A stretch of 36,923 nt of DNA from Verrucomicrobiales bacterium (GTDB lineage Bacteria; Verrucomicrobiota; Verrucomicrobiia; Verrucomicrobiales; DEV007). The stretch covers positions 1 to 36,923 of the forward strand of contig JAGPCC010000010.1 in the NCBI GenBank assembly GCA_018058245.1, written 5' to 3'. This document shows positions 1 through 7,175 of the stretch, piece after piece. The notes beneath the pieces were generated by a model. That model was not told the DNA's origin and searched no databases. It saw only the letters and a program-made list of their open reading frames with translations. The position numbers and the translations under genes were made by a program. Numbering within the stretch: the stretch's first letter is position 1; each line of letters begins with the position of its first letter.

Positions 1-158
1 ACCTGATCAAGAGGAATCCAGTCGCTCCCATCCTCAATGCAGACGAAAGTGGACCTGGTGACCATTCCGTGCTCCGCCATCTTTGCCAGATGATCGATGG
101 TGAAAGGGCCGACCGGCTGGTTCTGTTCGTCGGCGTAGTAGTAGCGAGGAGCGGTCAT
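1..158 (-). CDS. GYF_2-domain protein, N-terminal part (runs off the left edge)
   Basis: The minus-strand reading frame opens at an ATG at 158 and is still open at the window edge, giving 52 residues. These contain the GYF_2 pattern: aromatic start RYYYAD, then QPVGPF, a helical stretch, and a C-terminal W-x-PL. GYF_2 is a small domain found at the N-terminus of many bacterial membrane proteins, and it is thought to mediate protein contacts. This is the third such gene in a minus-strand series, 57 bp after the stop of the preceding one, so co-transcription is likely. The effector or membrane part lies outside the window, so no function can be given. Confidence 0.75.
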   Translation of the reverse strand, partial: MTAPRYYYADEQNQPVGPFTIDHLAKMAEHGMVTRSTFVCIEDGSDWIPLDQ

Positions 159-215
159 GGTGAAGGGAGTCAGATTTGCGTGGCTTGGAGCGTCATTTTC
201 CTCAGGTCTCGGAGG

Positions 216-1223
216 TTACCTGAGTCGGTAGAACCTCATCGTCCTATTGTGATACAAAGTCGGATGCACACCGATCAACACATCACTGTCATTTGGATCG
301 GGCTTGAACACCCAGAATTCTTCTCCAGATTTCATGGAGGAGGGGCCACCATCAAAAGGACCACTGTGAAAGCTGCGGCCGTCATTGTTAGCGCCATCCA
401 TGTAGGCGGTCGGGTTACCTCCATCGTGTCGCGTCACCAAGGCTTTACGGGATCGGTCCCATTTCCAATATCCAGTTGTTTTCTCGCCGTTGGCTACCCT
501 CATTGCCGATCCAGTATCGTAGTTCACTCCGCCCATCTGAATGCCAGAAACTTCTGTGAAGCGACCATCTCTGTCTATTATGACCATGACGGAGTGGTCC
601 AATTTTGCGGCCATGAACTGAGTGGAAAGGTCATTCTGCCAACTTCCTACATACTTGGTTGCCGGGTTCCCGAAGAGCCCGCCGCCCGGACCCAGCGTCA
701 GGATTCCGAGTGTGGCGACCAGCGCTGTGGACGCAGTGACGATCCCGGTTACGGCGAAGGGTTTTTTGAGTGTGATAGCCTGTCGATAAGCGAGGATTCC
801 GAGTGTCAACGCGGGTGCGGCAAGCAGAATCGAAAGCCCCGGGATGCACATAGTGAGAATGGCAGTGATCCCAACGATCATGGATGCGAGTGCGAACCAA
901 TCGGGGTAGGTGGCCGCGGATGACCCTGAAGGCTCTGAAGACTGTGCCTCTGGATCAGTGAACGGCACGGAGAATCGACGCGGAGGAAGACCGGAACGAG
1001 GTTGCCGGGTAGTGCGAGGGGGAGGTGCAGTGCGGGGAGGGCGCGGAGACGCTGGCTGAGGTTCGGGTTCGATCTTTTCGGAAAGCGGAGCCCAGTCCTC
1101 CCTTCCGGCCTCGCAGACGAGCACGTCATGAGCCACCAAGCCAGCCTTCTCCAGCTTCTTGATTGCTACGAGGTCCATTGGACCGACGGGCTGGTTGGAA
1201 TCGTTGAGATAGTAGAACGGCAT
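216..1223 (-). CDS. GYF_2-domain membrane protein with C-terminal lipocalin-like region
   Basis: This 335-residue protein has three parts. Residues 1-50 form a GYF_2 domain (FYYLNDSNQPVGPM, ending W-APL). Next comes a proline/arginine-rich linker (about 52-105), then two hydrophobic segments (about 108-160) like the short DUF4190-type membrane unit. The C-terminal part (about 190-335) starts YVGSWQND and is rich in beta-type sequence with an 'IDRDGRF' turn, which suggests a small extracytoplasmic barrel; that is an inference from pattern only. The gene follows the upstream GYF_2 gene by 12 bp and is probably in one transcript with it. GYF_2 plus membrane architectures are common in PVC bacteria, but no biochemical role is known to me. 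Confidence 0.8.
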   Translation of the reverse strand: MPFYYLNDSNQPVGPMDLVAIKKLEKAGLVAHDVLVCEAGREDWAPLSEKIEPEPQPASPRPPRTAPPPRTTRQPRSGLPPRRFSVPFTDPEAQSSEPSGSSAATYPDWFALASMIVGITAILTMCIPGLSILLAAPALTLGILAYRQAITLKKPFAVTGIVTASTALVATLGILTLGPGGGLFGNPATKYVGSWQNDLSTQFMAAKLDHSVMVIIDRDGRFTEVSGIQMGGVNYDTGSAMRVANGEKTTGYWKWDRSRKALVTRHDGGNPTAYMDGANNDGRSFHSGPFDGGPSSMKSGEEFWVFKPDPNDSDVLIGVHPTLYHNRTMRFYRLR

Positions 1224-1235
1224 CGGAGAAGTATC

Positions 1236-2198
1236 TTACAGGTCAATAACACCCAGGGTTTGAAGGATCTTCAAAATCATGAAGATGCCCATTCCAATGC
1301 TAAAGATGGTGGGCAACAACACATTGCAGCCCCACTGAAGCACCTTTGGTGTTTTTCCGTCGTCGGATAGCTCCATGCTGACATGTCTTTCCACTCTATC
1401 TGGGCTCAGAATCCCTTGAACGACACTTGCTACATTGACGTAAACCGCAAACCGCAGTCCATAGTCGAGCGCGCACACGATCGAAGTGAATTCTGTGAGA
1501 GGAATTGCCGCGATCAACTCAAGCAGGACTATGACTGTCGTCAATCCTACCAGAGTTGCGCTTGCGTAGGCGATAGGAAGGAGCCACCCGGGAGCTGGCT
1601 TTCTGGTGCCGATGGTTTGGGGCGCTTCTTTGTCCCATTGCATGGTTGCCTCTGCGAAACTGGGCAGAAGGCGGAAAGCCCAGTAAATGTTGAACCCCGG
1701 AATGATCATGAACCATGCTGCCTTAGCAGGAGTTGCGAATCGGAGGTGGCGGGGAAAGGCACGGCAGATGTGGAAGACCAGAATCAATTCTGCCGCCGTT
1801 GCCCAGAGGGCAGTCAATCCTGCAAAAATTGATCGAGTGCTGCTAGGATCGGTTCCTGCGTTCGCAATTGCCGCGGATCGCGAGGATATGTCCACCAAGT
1901 AGAAGAGAATGACGGCCACGATGGCGTGGCTGAGATGGACATGCAATCCGCTGGCGACTCGATCTGGATCCCGGGAACCTTCGATGGAGTCCGGAATTGA
2001 TGTTACTCTGGGAGGTGGAGCTGTGCGAGGAGGTGCGACGAAGGATGTGAGCGGCTTCCAAACACTACCGTCCTCTTTGCAAACCATCACGTCAGGCCGA
2101 ACCACCCCGGCATCTGCAAATTTACGGATCTCATCGAGTGACAATGGCCCGACCGGCTGGGAGTTGTCATCGGCGTAGTAGTATCGAGTGCCCGGCAT
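1236..2198 (-). CDS. GYF_2-domain multi-pass membrane protein (DUF4328-like)
   Basis: The protein has 320 residues. The N-terminus (1-50) is a GYF_2 domain (RYYYADDNSQPVGPL ... VWKPL), followed by a short proline/arginine linker with the segment APPRTAPPPRVTS. The rest is a membrane region with about five or six hydrophobic segments, including a PGFNIYWAFRLLPSF motif that resembles DUF4328-type membrane proteins. It is the first gene of the minus-strand GYF_2 series and is divergent from the XRE gene at 2308, so the 109-bp gap between them should hold both promoters. The same APPRTAPPPR-type linker occurs in the next gene, supporting duplication of one ancestral gene. Its role is unknown. Confidence 0.8.
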   Translation of the reverse strand: MPGTRYYYADDNSQPVGPLSLDEIRKFADAGVVRPDVMVCKEDGSVWKPLTSFVAPPRTAPPPRVTSIPDSIEGSRDPDRVASGLHVHLSHAIVAVILFYLVDISSRSAAIANAGTDPSSTRSIFAGLTALWATAAELILVFHICRAFPRHLRFATPAKAAWFMIIPGFNIYWAFRLLPSFAEATMQWDKEAPQTIGTRKPAPGWLLPIAYASATLVGLTTVIVLLELIAAIPLTEFTSIVCALDYGLRFAVYVNVASVVQGILSPDRVERHVSMELSDDGKTPKVLQWGCNVLLPTIFSIGMGIFMILKILQTLGVIDL

Positions 2199-2307
2199 TG
2201 TTAACCTTCAGTTCATTGCGAGGGGATAATGAACTCAGGGCGCGACTAAGGTAAAGTGAAATATCCCAATATGGGTTACTTGGCGGTGCAGGCGAAAGTC
2301 GTCACCG

Positions 2308-2538
2308 ATGGAGTATTCGGCCAGACATCAACGTTTTCGCGACCTGCTTCGGCAGATCCGGATTGATGCCGGGCTGACCCAGGTGCAACTGGCCGAGAAG
2401 CTTGGCAAGCCACAGAGCTACGTGTCGAAGGCCGAGATGGGCGAGCGCCGGCTCGATTTCATTGAGACGCTAGATTTTTGCGAGGCGTGTAATGTCGGGG
2501 TGGAAGCGCTTGCTAAGAGCTTGAGTGATGCTGGCTGA
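2308..2538 (+). CDS. Small XRE-family HTH transcriptional regulator
   Basis: This 76-residue protein is almost entirely one helix-turn-helix domain of the XRE/Cro type. The core runs [19 protein letters not shown] (about residues 18-36), followed by the recognition-helix [14 protein letters not shown]. There is no separate effector domain, so it probably acts as a simple repressor. The ATG at 2308 gives the full domain. It diverges from the GYF_2 operon, and a short imperfect palindrome (CCCA/TGGG, 2265-2275) sits just upstream as a weak operator candidate. It lies outside the putative integrated element, on the left side of the att-like site. Family assignment is firm; targets are unknown. 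Confidence 0.9.
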   Translation: MEYSARHQRFRDLLRQIRIDAGLTQVQLAEKLGKPQSYVSKAEMGERRLDFIETLDFCEACNVGVEALAKSLSDAG

Positions 2539-2688
2539 ATCACCTTCTGACAAATGGACCTACTCGAAGGTCAGAAGACTTAGCTTCGATCGTGAAAACA
2601 GTCCGAATCATCGCCTTACGGAATCTTCTTTGGGCCTGAAAATGACCACGAAAGCAGAAAAACAACTAGGTAACCCCTTAACGATCAC

Positions 2689-2714
2689 AATTATGCACGC
2701 GGACGTGCATAATT
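2689..2714. repeat. Perfect inverted repeat, 11-bp arms, 4-nt loop
   Basis: AATTATGCACG and its exact reverse complement CGTGCATAATT are separated by CGGA. It could be a regulator-binding site or a hairpin. No T-tract follows it on either strand, which argues against an intrinsic terminator. It lies 150 bp after the small XRE gene. Confidence 0.75.
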
Positions 2715-3177
2715 CCTCCAAATCGGGAAAAGCATCGCGATTGACCGCTGTCGCTGACAAGACGCGTAGGTGTGGAAGCCAACTTTTTATGAGTGCAACA
2801 CCGATAAAGTGCTGAGAAAAGCACTCCTAATCCGCCACTTAGAGGGCAGACGCTCCAGCCCTTGAAAGATGACCACGCGTTGCAGCAAAGTGCTCTTTTG
2901 ACCGAGGCTGGAGATCATGCCGACGGTTACCACTGTCTTCTGGTAAGGGGTTCGAGTGTTGAAGCCACTTTCCGGGGTAAACGTGCTGTGGCGGCCCCCG
3001 GATGTCATGTTCGAGGCGGCGTGGCAGTCACGTTGTGGTGAGAATTTCCACGTTGGCGTGAGAGTTTGTGACCAGAGTTCCCTCACGAAAAGAACAGTTT
3101 CGGCATCTGACGTTCATTCACTCGCTTGGGCTTCATACAGCCGAATCAGCGATCCAAGGGAACCTCAGAACTTCGAG

Positions 3178-3199
3178 AGTGTTACACAAGTGTTACAAC
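3178..3199 (+). repeat. Tandem direct repeat of AGTGTTACA (11-bp period)
   Basis: AGTGTTACA occurs at 3178-3186 and again at 3189-3197, exactly 11 bp apart and so on the same face of the helix. It lies about 50 bp from the tRNA-derived core and shares the GTTAC core with the repeat pair on the other side. It is a candidate integrase arm-type site, by inference. Confidence 0.6.
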
Positions 3200-3248
3200 T
3201 GCCCCGGAAGACGAGGAACCGCCTAAGTTGTAAGTAATTGAAAATGAA

Positions 3249-3298
3249 TGGAAGCCAACTGTCGGACTCGAACCGACGACCGGCTGATTACAAATCCA
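3249..3298 (-). other. tRNA-Thr(TGT) 3' fragment, probable attachment-site core
   Basis: Read on the minus strand, the sequence gives the anticodon loop TTTGTAA (anticodon TGT, threonine), the 3' anticodon stem TCAGC and a variable loop. It continues with a perfect T-arm (GTCGG-TTCGAGT-CCGAC), the acceptor strand AGTTGGC, and ends TTCCA. The 5' half is not there: the 5' anticodon strand is mismatched and no D-arm or 5' acceptor can be built upstream. A 3' tRNA fragment starting at the anticodon loop is the usual trace of tyrosine-recombinase integration into a tRNA gene. With this orientation the element should lie to the right (higher coordinates), with the restored tRNA at its far end. That far end is not in the window. 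Confidence 0.7.
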
Positions 3299-3384
3299 CA
3301 TCTACCCTATGATAATTAGGGAGTTATGAGATAATATCCGGTAAATGCTCTTAAATTAGCTCATTTCCGCCATATTCTTCCAAT

Positions 3385-3406
3385 CTAATCGTTACTTAAT
3401 CGTTAC
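3385..3406 (+). repeat. Tandem direct repeat of (C/T)TAATCGTTAC (11-bp period)
   Basis: CTAATCGTTAC at 3385-3395 is followed directly by TTAATCGTTAC at 3396-3406, with 10 of 11 bases identical. The period of 11 bp and the GTTAC core match the repeat pair on the other side of the tRNA remnant. It is a candidate arm-type site for an integrase or accessory factor. Confidence 0.65.
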
Positions 3407-3747
3407 AAAAATGGAGCCATCGGCTGATTTGTGATGCTGCACGTTTCAACGGGCTGCCATTTGTCGCGTCTTTTACCAACCTTCCGGTGGAATCGCTTCC
3501 TCCAAAAGCTCCCTCCGGAACGTTCTCGCAAAAATTTTCGAATTTTCTCTAAGGAAATTCTCAAAGGCGGCGTCTCAGATTGTGATGATCAAAATCTATC
3601 ATCCGAATGCCTTACAGAAGGCATGCGTCGCAGGGCCGAAAAATAGGTCGGCCCTCGATCCCACCGTTGTTGTCAACTTCCTCAAGTTGGGGCTCGAAGC
3701 GGACATTGTTCCGGCAAATTCTCGAGTCAACTATACAGGATATAACG

Positions 3748-3972
3748 GTGATCCAGTTAACCAGAATCTCGCGCGTCTCTAACGACCTGGGAGTTTCCGA
3801 ACGGATCATCGGCGAGTGGATCTCGAAAGGGATCCTGAGGCACTACCGTGTCGGCAGGCTGGTGTTTCTCGACCCCTTGGAAGTGGTCGAAGACATCAAG
3901 AATCATTCCGCCACCCACTCACCGGCCCCGTCGGCCGATGAGGAAACCGAGGAGGTCTCAGGCATGGACTGA
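3748..3972 (+). CDS. Excisionase-like small HTH protein
   Basis: I chose the GTG at 3748 as the start because AGGA lies 7 bp upstream and the recognisable domain begins directly after it; an ATG at 3607 would add 47 residues of no visible character. The resulting 74-residue protein reads as a winged/MerR-like HTH of the excisionase type: NDLGVSERIIGEWISKGILR, then the short wing YRVGRLVFLDP and a helix EVVEDIKNH. An acidic tail with no fold closes it. Such proteins (Xis, AlpA, HTH_17) usually direct element excision or regulate early element genes. It is the first gene to the right of the att-like site, where an excisionase is expected. No integrase is visible in the window. Confidence 0.65.
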   Translation: MIQLTRISRVSNDLGVSERIIGEWISKGILRHYRVGRLVFLDPLEVVEDIKNHSATHSPAPSADEETEEVSGMD

Positions 3973-4159
3973 GACCCCGGGGCTCCTCCCGGCTCAATGT
4001 CGATCCGGGGGAGTTCCCAAACCAACAAGAATTCAGAAAAGCCTTGCACACACCTCGATGATCTCAAACCCCGAAAGCCTCTCATCCCAGTTTCACGAGC
4101 CCTCCCCGATTGGGCGGCGCGATACGCCATTCGGCAAGTCCTCCGTTGCGAACAACTCA

Positions 4160-4552
4160 TCAAGCACCTTCATGTATTCTTTCCTTACAGCCGGACTCAT
4201 CTCCATTTTTGGATTCCAACCTTTGCAGACGCCCCCGTATGCCGGTGAGCGTCGTCCCACGAACTCGACCTCTCTTGGCTTCCATGGTGAGGATCGAACT
4301 ATCTGCATCTCTCGGGCTTGTGAAGATCACGAGTTCAAGAATTGCGGCATCCACGAACTCCGAATGCGACAAGCGGTCCATTCGGCTTCCCCTGTCACGG
4401 AACAAATCCCCGCTGACAGAACGAACGTGGTCTTTGATCACGATGATCCCATGGAGAGAGATCCCTGGGGTTCGACCGAAAATGATGGCGTAGCCGTGCT
4501 GGTGCCGAAATGGCACTTTCCGGTCGGAACCGGTGCGCACGGTCCTTGGCAA
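4160..4552 (-). CDS. Hypothetical protein, uncertain
   Basis: This minus-strand frame of 130 residues has mostly G/C third positions. It contains a coherent middle section (YAIIFGRTPGISLHGIIVIK, then VDAAILELVIFTSPRDADS), which would be unusual for random sequence. There is no clear ribosome site and no family that I recognise. A second open frame ending at 4093 continues in another phase with plausible helices (VRKEYMKVLDELFATEDL), so the pair may be one gene broken by a frameshift. It is the only gene candidate in the 750 bp between the HTH gene and the Rep gene; the rest of that gap appears empty apart from repeat copy A. Confidence 0.35.
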   Translation of the reverse strand: MPRTVRTGSDRKVPFRHQHGYAIIFGRTPGISLHGIIVIKDHVRSVSGDLFRDRGSRMDRLSHSEFVDAAILELVIFTSPRDADSSILTMEAKRGRVRGTTLTGIRGRLQRLESKNGDESGCKERIHEGA

Positions 4553-4626
4553 GGCGCTGCTTCAGCTCTCGTGGCCACGGGTGAAATCCGTTCGGTGACT
4601 TGCTGTGACCTCGATGAGTTTTCGCA

Positions 4627-4660
4627 AGTAACACCCAAAAACCGCCGGATTTTCTCCGCC
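4627..4660 (+). repeat. 34-bp dispersed repeat, copy A
   Basis: The repeat starts AGTAACACCC and ends CCGGATTTTCTCCGCC. It matches copy C (8773-8806) at 29 of 34 positions and copy B (6398-6431) at 27 of 34, without gaps. The end can fold into a small CGGA/TCCG-type hairpin over the T-run. This copy lies 66 bp before the chosen start of the Rep gene. Confidence 0.7.
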
Positions 4661-4726
4661 ATCACATCAAACATGAGCTCAGTTCCGCCAACCAAAAAAG
4701 GAGCTGTTGCACGAGAAAATACACAA

Positions 4727-5806
4727 ATGATAGACACCATCGGTGGTCGAGCGTTGGTGGCTTTGGACAGCAATCAGGTCAGCCGCTTGCAGCGGAATGA
4801 ACTGATCGCCTGGACATCGAAGTTCACCGGTCGCGTCCATTCCCATTCCCAGGAATGGGTGGGGGCGTACTCGGCAGACCACAAAGAGACAAAAATGCAT
4901 GTAGTTCTGAAGGACAACAAACTGGAATGGGTGGCTTGCTCGCTTCCCCGACTCCTCGGGCAACCGAACGGAATCCAGCTGAAAAGTCCGGCCGACCTGC
5001 ATCGAGCGAGAGCGGCGTTTGCTACGATAATTCAAACGCTGATGCCAAGAACGGCAAATCCTGACATCGAGCTAAATCGGCTCGATTTGGTGCTGAATCT
5101 GCACCTAGATCCGCGCATGGTGCTTGCCTTGCACCAGTTTGCGCGGCATCCACGAATCCGCCGGGAGACCAAGCTCTACTACAACGAGCATCCCGGCAGC
5201 CCGTCGAAAAGTCCACCGCATCAGTGCAACTCGCTGAGCACGGTGGTCTTCGACGGAAAACAAATCCGGATCGTTATGTACGACAAGCCGAAGGAGGTTT
5301 GTGGCCGTAAGGGGAAATGGCCGGACCGCAGTAGTTCGGTACGCGTCGAGATCCAGCTGAAAGAAAAAAAGTCCATCGCTAAAGTGTTGGGCTTTTCAGA
5401 TCGTGAGTCCGTGACGCTTCACGAACTCTGCTTTGAGCGGTGCTATCGCGTTTATCGAGAGCTCTTGCTTGAATTCGAACAGGTCGCGAAAATGCCGGAT
5501 TTCGGTCCGAAGACGGCGACCTTCCTGGCGATTCTACAGCAGTTCCCAGAAACATGGGGGGCACTGGGAGGTGTCGAACCACTGGCGTGGTATCGCGCTT
5601 CAAAGGGAATCTCTGAGAAGAGTTTTCGTGATGTCAGCAGCAAAGTGCGAAAGCACCGGCTGCAACTTCATGAATTCCGCTGGGCCGATCACCTCCCTGA
5701 GGATCGGCTCCCCGACGTGGTCGACGTCGACGCTGACGGAAACGAGACGCTGGTTCCCAGCTTCACTGCGTTTCCGAGAAACGACCGCGAGGCTACCGTG
5801 TGGTAG
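4727..5806 (+). CDS. Putative phage/plasmid replication initiation protein (gene II/X-like)
   Basis: The frame is open far upstream, but the recognisable protein begins at the ATG at 4727, reading MIDTIGGRALVALD. This is the usual start of Rep proteins of the filamentous-phage II/X (Phage_CRI-like) group. It is 359 residues long. Family-like features are IELNRLDLVLNL (about 110), a strand-rich section FDGKQIRIVMYDKPKE (about 180), and the conserved-looking SVRVEIQLKEK (about 205). The C-terminal half is helical. Such proteins nick a double-strand origin and start rolling-circle replication. I cannot point to a clear HUH motif or the catalytic tyrosine, so assignment rests on overall pattern and context. 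An ATG at 4673 would add 18 residues. Repeat copy A just upstream could be part of its origin, by inference. Confidence 0.55.
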   Translation: MIDTIGGRALVALDSNQVSRLQRNELIAWTSKFTGRVHSHSQEWVGAYSADHKETKMHVVLKDNKLEWVACSLPRLLGQPNGIQLKSPADLHRARAAFATIIQTLMPRTANPDIELNRLDLVLNLHLDPRMVLALHQFARHPRIRRETKLYYNEHPGSPSKSPPHQCNSLSTVVFDGKQIRIVMYDKPKEVCGRKGKWPDRSSSVRVEIQLKEKKSIAKVLGFSDRESVTLHELCFERCYRVYRELLLEFEQVAKMPDFGPKTATFLAILQQFPETWGALGGVEPLAWYRASKGISEKSFRDVSSKVRKHRLQLHEFRWADHLPEDRLPDVVDVDADGNETLVPSFTAFPRNDREATVW

Positions 5807-5895
5807 TCCGGGTCTATGAACGTAATGTCGCCGGCGGCTCAGTCGCCCATCGTGCCTGTGCTGCCGTGCGACGATTCTCAAAAATAAAACAAAAA

Positions 5896-6309
5896 ATGAA
5901 TTCTGTAACCTATCAATCACCATTCGATGAGCTTGAGCTCATTCAGATCAAACGCATCATGGACCTCTGCCAGGAGATTCATGAGGACTATCGAAGGAAG
6001 AATCCTGACGGGTTCTCAAACATAGATGACTGGATGAATGCCGAACCGTGCTCTGCCCAACTCGAACTTGATCTTCTCTACGAGGGACTCTCCAAGAGGG
6101 CCCGACAAGAGATGATCGCGCTGAAGGAGTTCGGCAAGCGAGGTTTTGTGAAGGCTCATCACTGGAAGACAGACCTTCGGGCAGCCATGTTGCAGCTCGA
6201 TAACCCCGACATCCTGAACGGATACGGAGTCGGTCTGCAACTTCTCCAAGGGCTCAAGAACATGAGCAGGACCGGACTGCTGCCGGGAATGCCGGTCTGG
6301 AACCCCTAG
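5896..6309 (+). CDS. Hypothetical protein
   Basis: This 137-residue soluble, mostly helical protein was started at the ATG at 5896, after an A-rich stretch (AAAATAAAACAAAAA). The frame is open further upstream, but that part looks like read-through. It has no signal peptide or membrane segment. The middle (LLYEGLSKRARQEMIALKEF, then GFVKAHHWKTDLR) faintly recalls DUF3775-type proteins that are common in phages and mobile elements; I regard this as weak. It lies 89 bp after the Rep gene and is closed by a strong terminator, so it probably shares the Rep transcript. Confidence 0.6.
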   Translation: MNSVTYQSPFDELELIQIKRIMDLCQEIHEDYRRKNPDGFSNIDDWMNAEPCSAQLELDLLYEGLSKRARQEMIALKEFGKRGFVKAHHWKTDLRAAMLQLDNPDILNGYGVGLQLLQGLKNMSRTGLLPGMPVWNP

Positions 6310-6321
6310 TATCGAGCGTGT

Positions 6322-6351
6322 CCCCCGGCGGACTGTTCCGCCGGGGGTTTT
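6322..6351 (+). terminator. Rho-independent terminator
   Basis: A perfect 10-bp stem CCCCCGGCGG/CCGCCGGGGG with a 6-nt loop is followed by TTTT, starting 12 bp after the hypothetical gene's stop. It ends the Rep transcription unit. Confidence 0.9.
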
Positions 6352-6397
6352 CGGCCGAAGTCATCAAGTGCCACCATCAGCCCCAGCACCACACTTT

Positions 6398-6431
6398 AGT
6401 AACACCCTAATAGAACCGGATTTTTTCCGCT
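6398..6431 (+). repeat. 34-bp dispersed repeat, copy B
   Basis: It starts AGTAACACCC and ends CCGGATTTTTTCCGCT, 47 bp after the terminator and about 210 bp before the DUF488 gene. It matches copies A and C at 27 of 34 positions each. The 329-bp gap 6310-6638 otherwise holds only the terminator and a pyrimidine-rich stretch. Confidence 0.7.
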
Positions 6432-6638
6432 CCACACCACCACCCTTACCTCCTTCCCTGAACACTCTCTACACCCCATTCCTTCCCTCATTGCCCTCCT
6501 CCATGAGCTCCCGCAGGCATCCAGGTCGTTGGAATGCCGGGGGAAAGAGAGCTCTCATATACTAACCGAGAGATCGGCACGATTCTGTTTTTCCACCGAG
6601 GCCGCCAATCGATAACTCCAAGCACGAAATATTCCCCC

Positions 6639-7109
6639 ATGAAGTCTCTGTCACTCCACACCATCGGATTCACCCAGAAAACCGCCGAACAATTCTTTGG
6701 AATGATGCGTGATGCCGACATTGATCGAATAATCGACGTCCGCCTCAAGAACGATTCACAAATCGCAGGATTCGCGAAGTCGCCCAATCTGCAATACTTC
6801 GCAAAGGAGTTGTGCGGAATCGACTATCACCACCTGCCCTTTCTCGCCCCGGACCAACGTCTCTTCACTTCCTACAAGAATGAGAAGACCATGTTGTGGC
6901 CCGACTTCCGCGATCGCTTTCGTGAACTTATGGACGTGCGACATGTCGAGGAGAAGGTGGCACCGGATCTTCTCGATGGAGCCTGCCTGCTTTGCAGCGA
7001 GCACCAACCCCATGAATGCCACCGAACTCTCGTAGCGGAGTATCTGCGCGAACGCTGGAACGTGGCGATCAACATTGTGCATCTCGTAGACTTTCAGCCC
7101 GAACCTTGA
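6639..7109 (+). CDS. DUF488 family protein
   Basis: The start is the ATG at 6639, giving 156 residues that begin SLHTIGFTQKTAEQFF, the typical DUF488 opening (short strand, 'TIG', helix). Later come IIDVRL (about residue 30) and the hallmark C-S-E-H-x4-C-H-R (CSEHQPHECHR, about 117-127). DUF488 proteins are small single-domain proteins of unknown reaction; the Cys/His cluster suggests a metal or nucleotide site. It sits directly before a radical-SAM gene, and the two families are often neighbours, so a joint role in nucleic-acid modification or repair is plausible but unproven. Confidence 0.85.
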   Translation: MKSLSLHTIGFTQKTAEQFFGMMRDADIDRIIDVRLKNDSQIAGFAKSPNLQYFAKELCGIDYHHLPFLAPDQRLFTSYKNEKTMLWPDFRDRFRELMDVRHVEEKVAPDLLDGACLLCSEHQPHECHRTLVAEYLRERWNVAINIVHLVDFQPEP

Positions 7110-7175
7110 ACTCGATTCTCCGAAACCTTCGATTTCTCTACCACCCCCTTTTCAACACGCATTGTTTCCAATCCA

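Larger units (their letters stand above)
2539..3747. other. Gene-poor region with attachment-site-like structure
   Basis: I see no convincing protein-coding gene in these 1.2 kb. Open frames here are short, overlap in several phases and have no family resemblance. The stretch is visibly AT-richer than the flanks. It holds a perfect 26-bp palindrome (2689-2714), two 11-bp-phased direct-repeat pairs (3178-3199 and 3385-3406) and a tRNA-Thr 3' remnant between them (3249-3298). Together these look like a recombination site rather than lost genes. Confidence 0.6.

Noticed and set aside
3249-3345. A functional tRNA-Thr gene
   Set aside because: The T-arm, acceptor 3' strand and anticodon loop are good, but the 5' acceptor strand and D-arm cannot be formed and the anticodon stem is mismatched.
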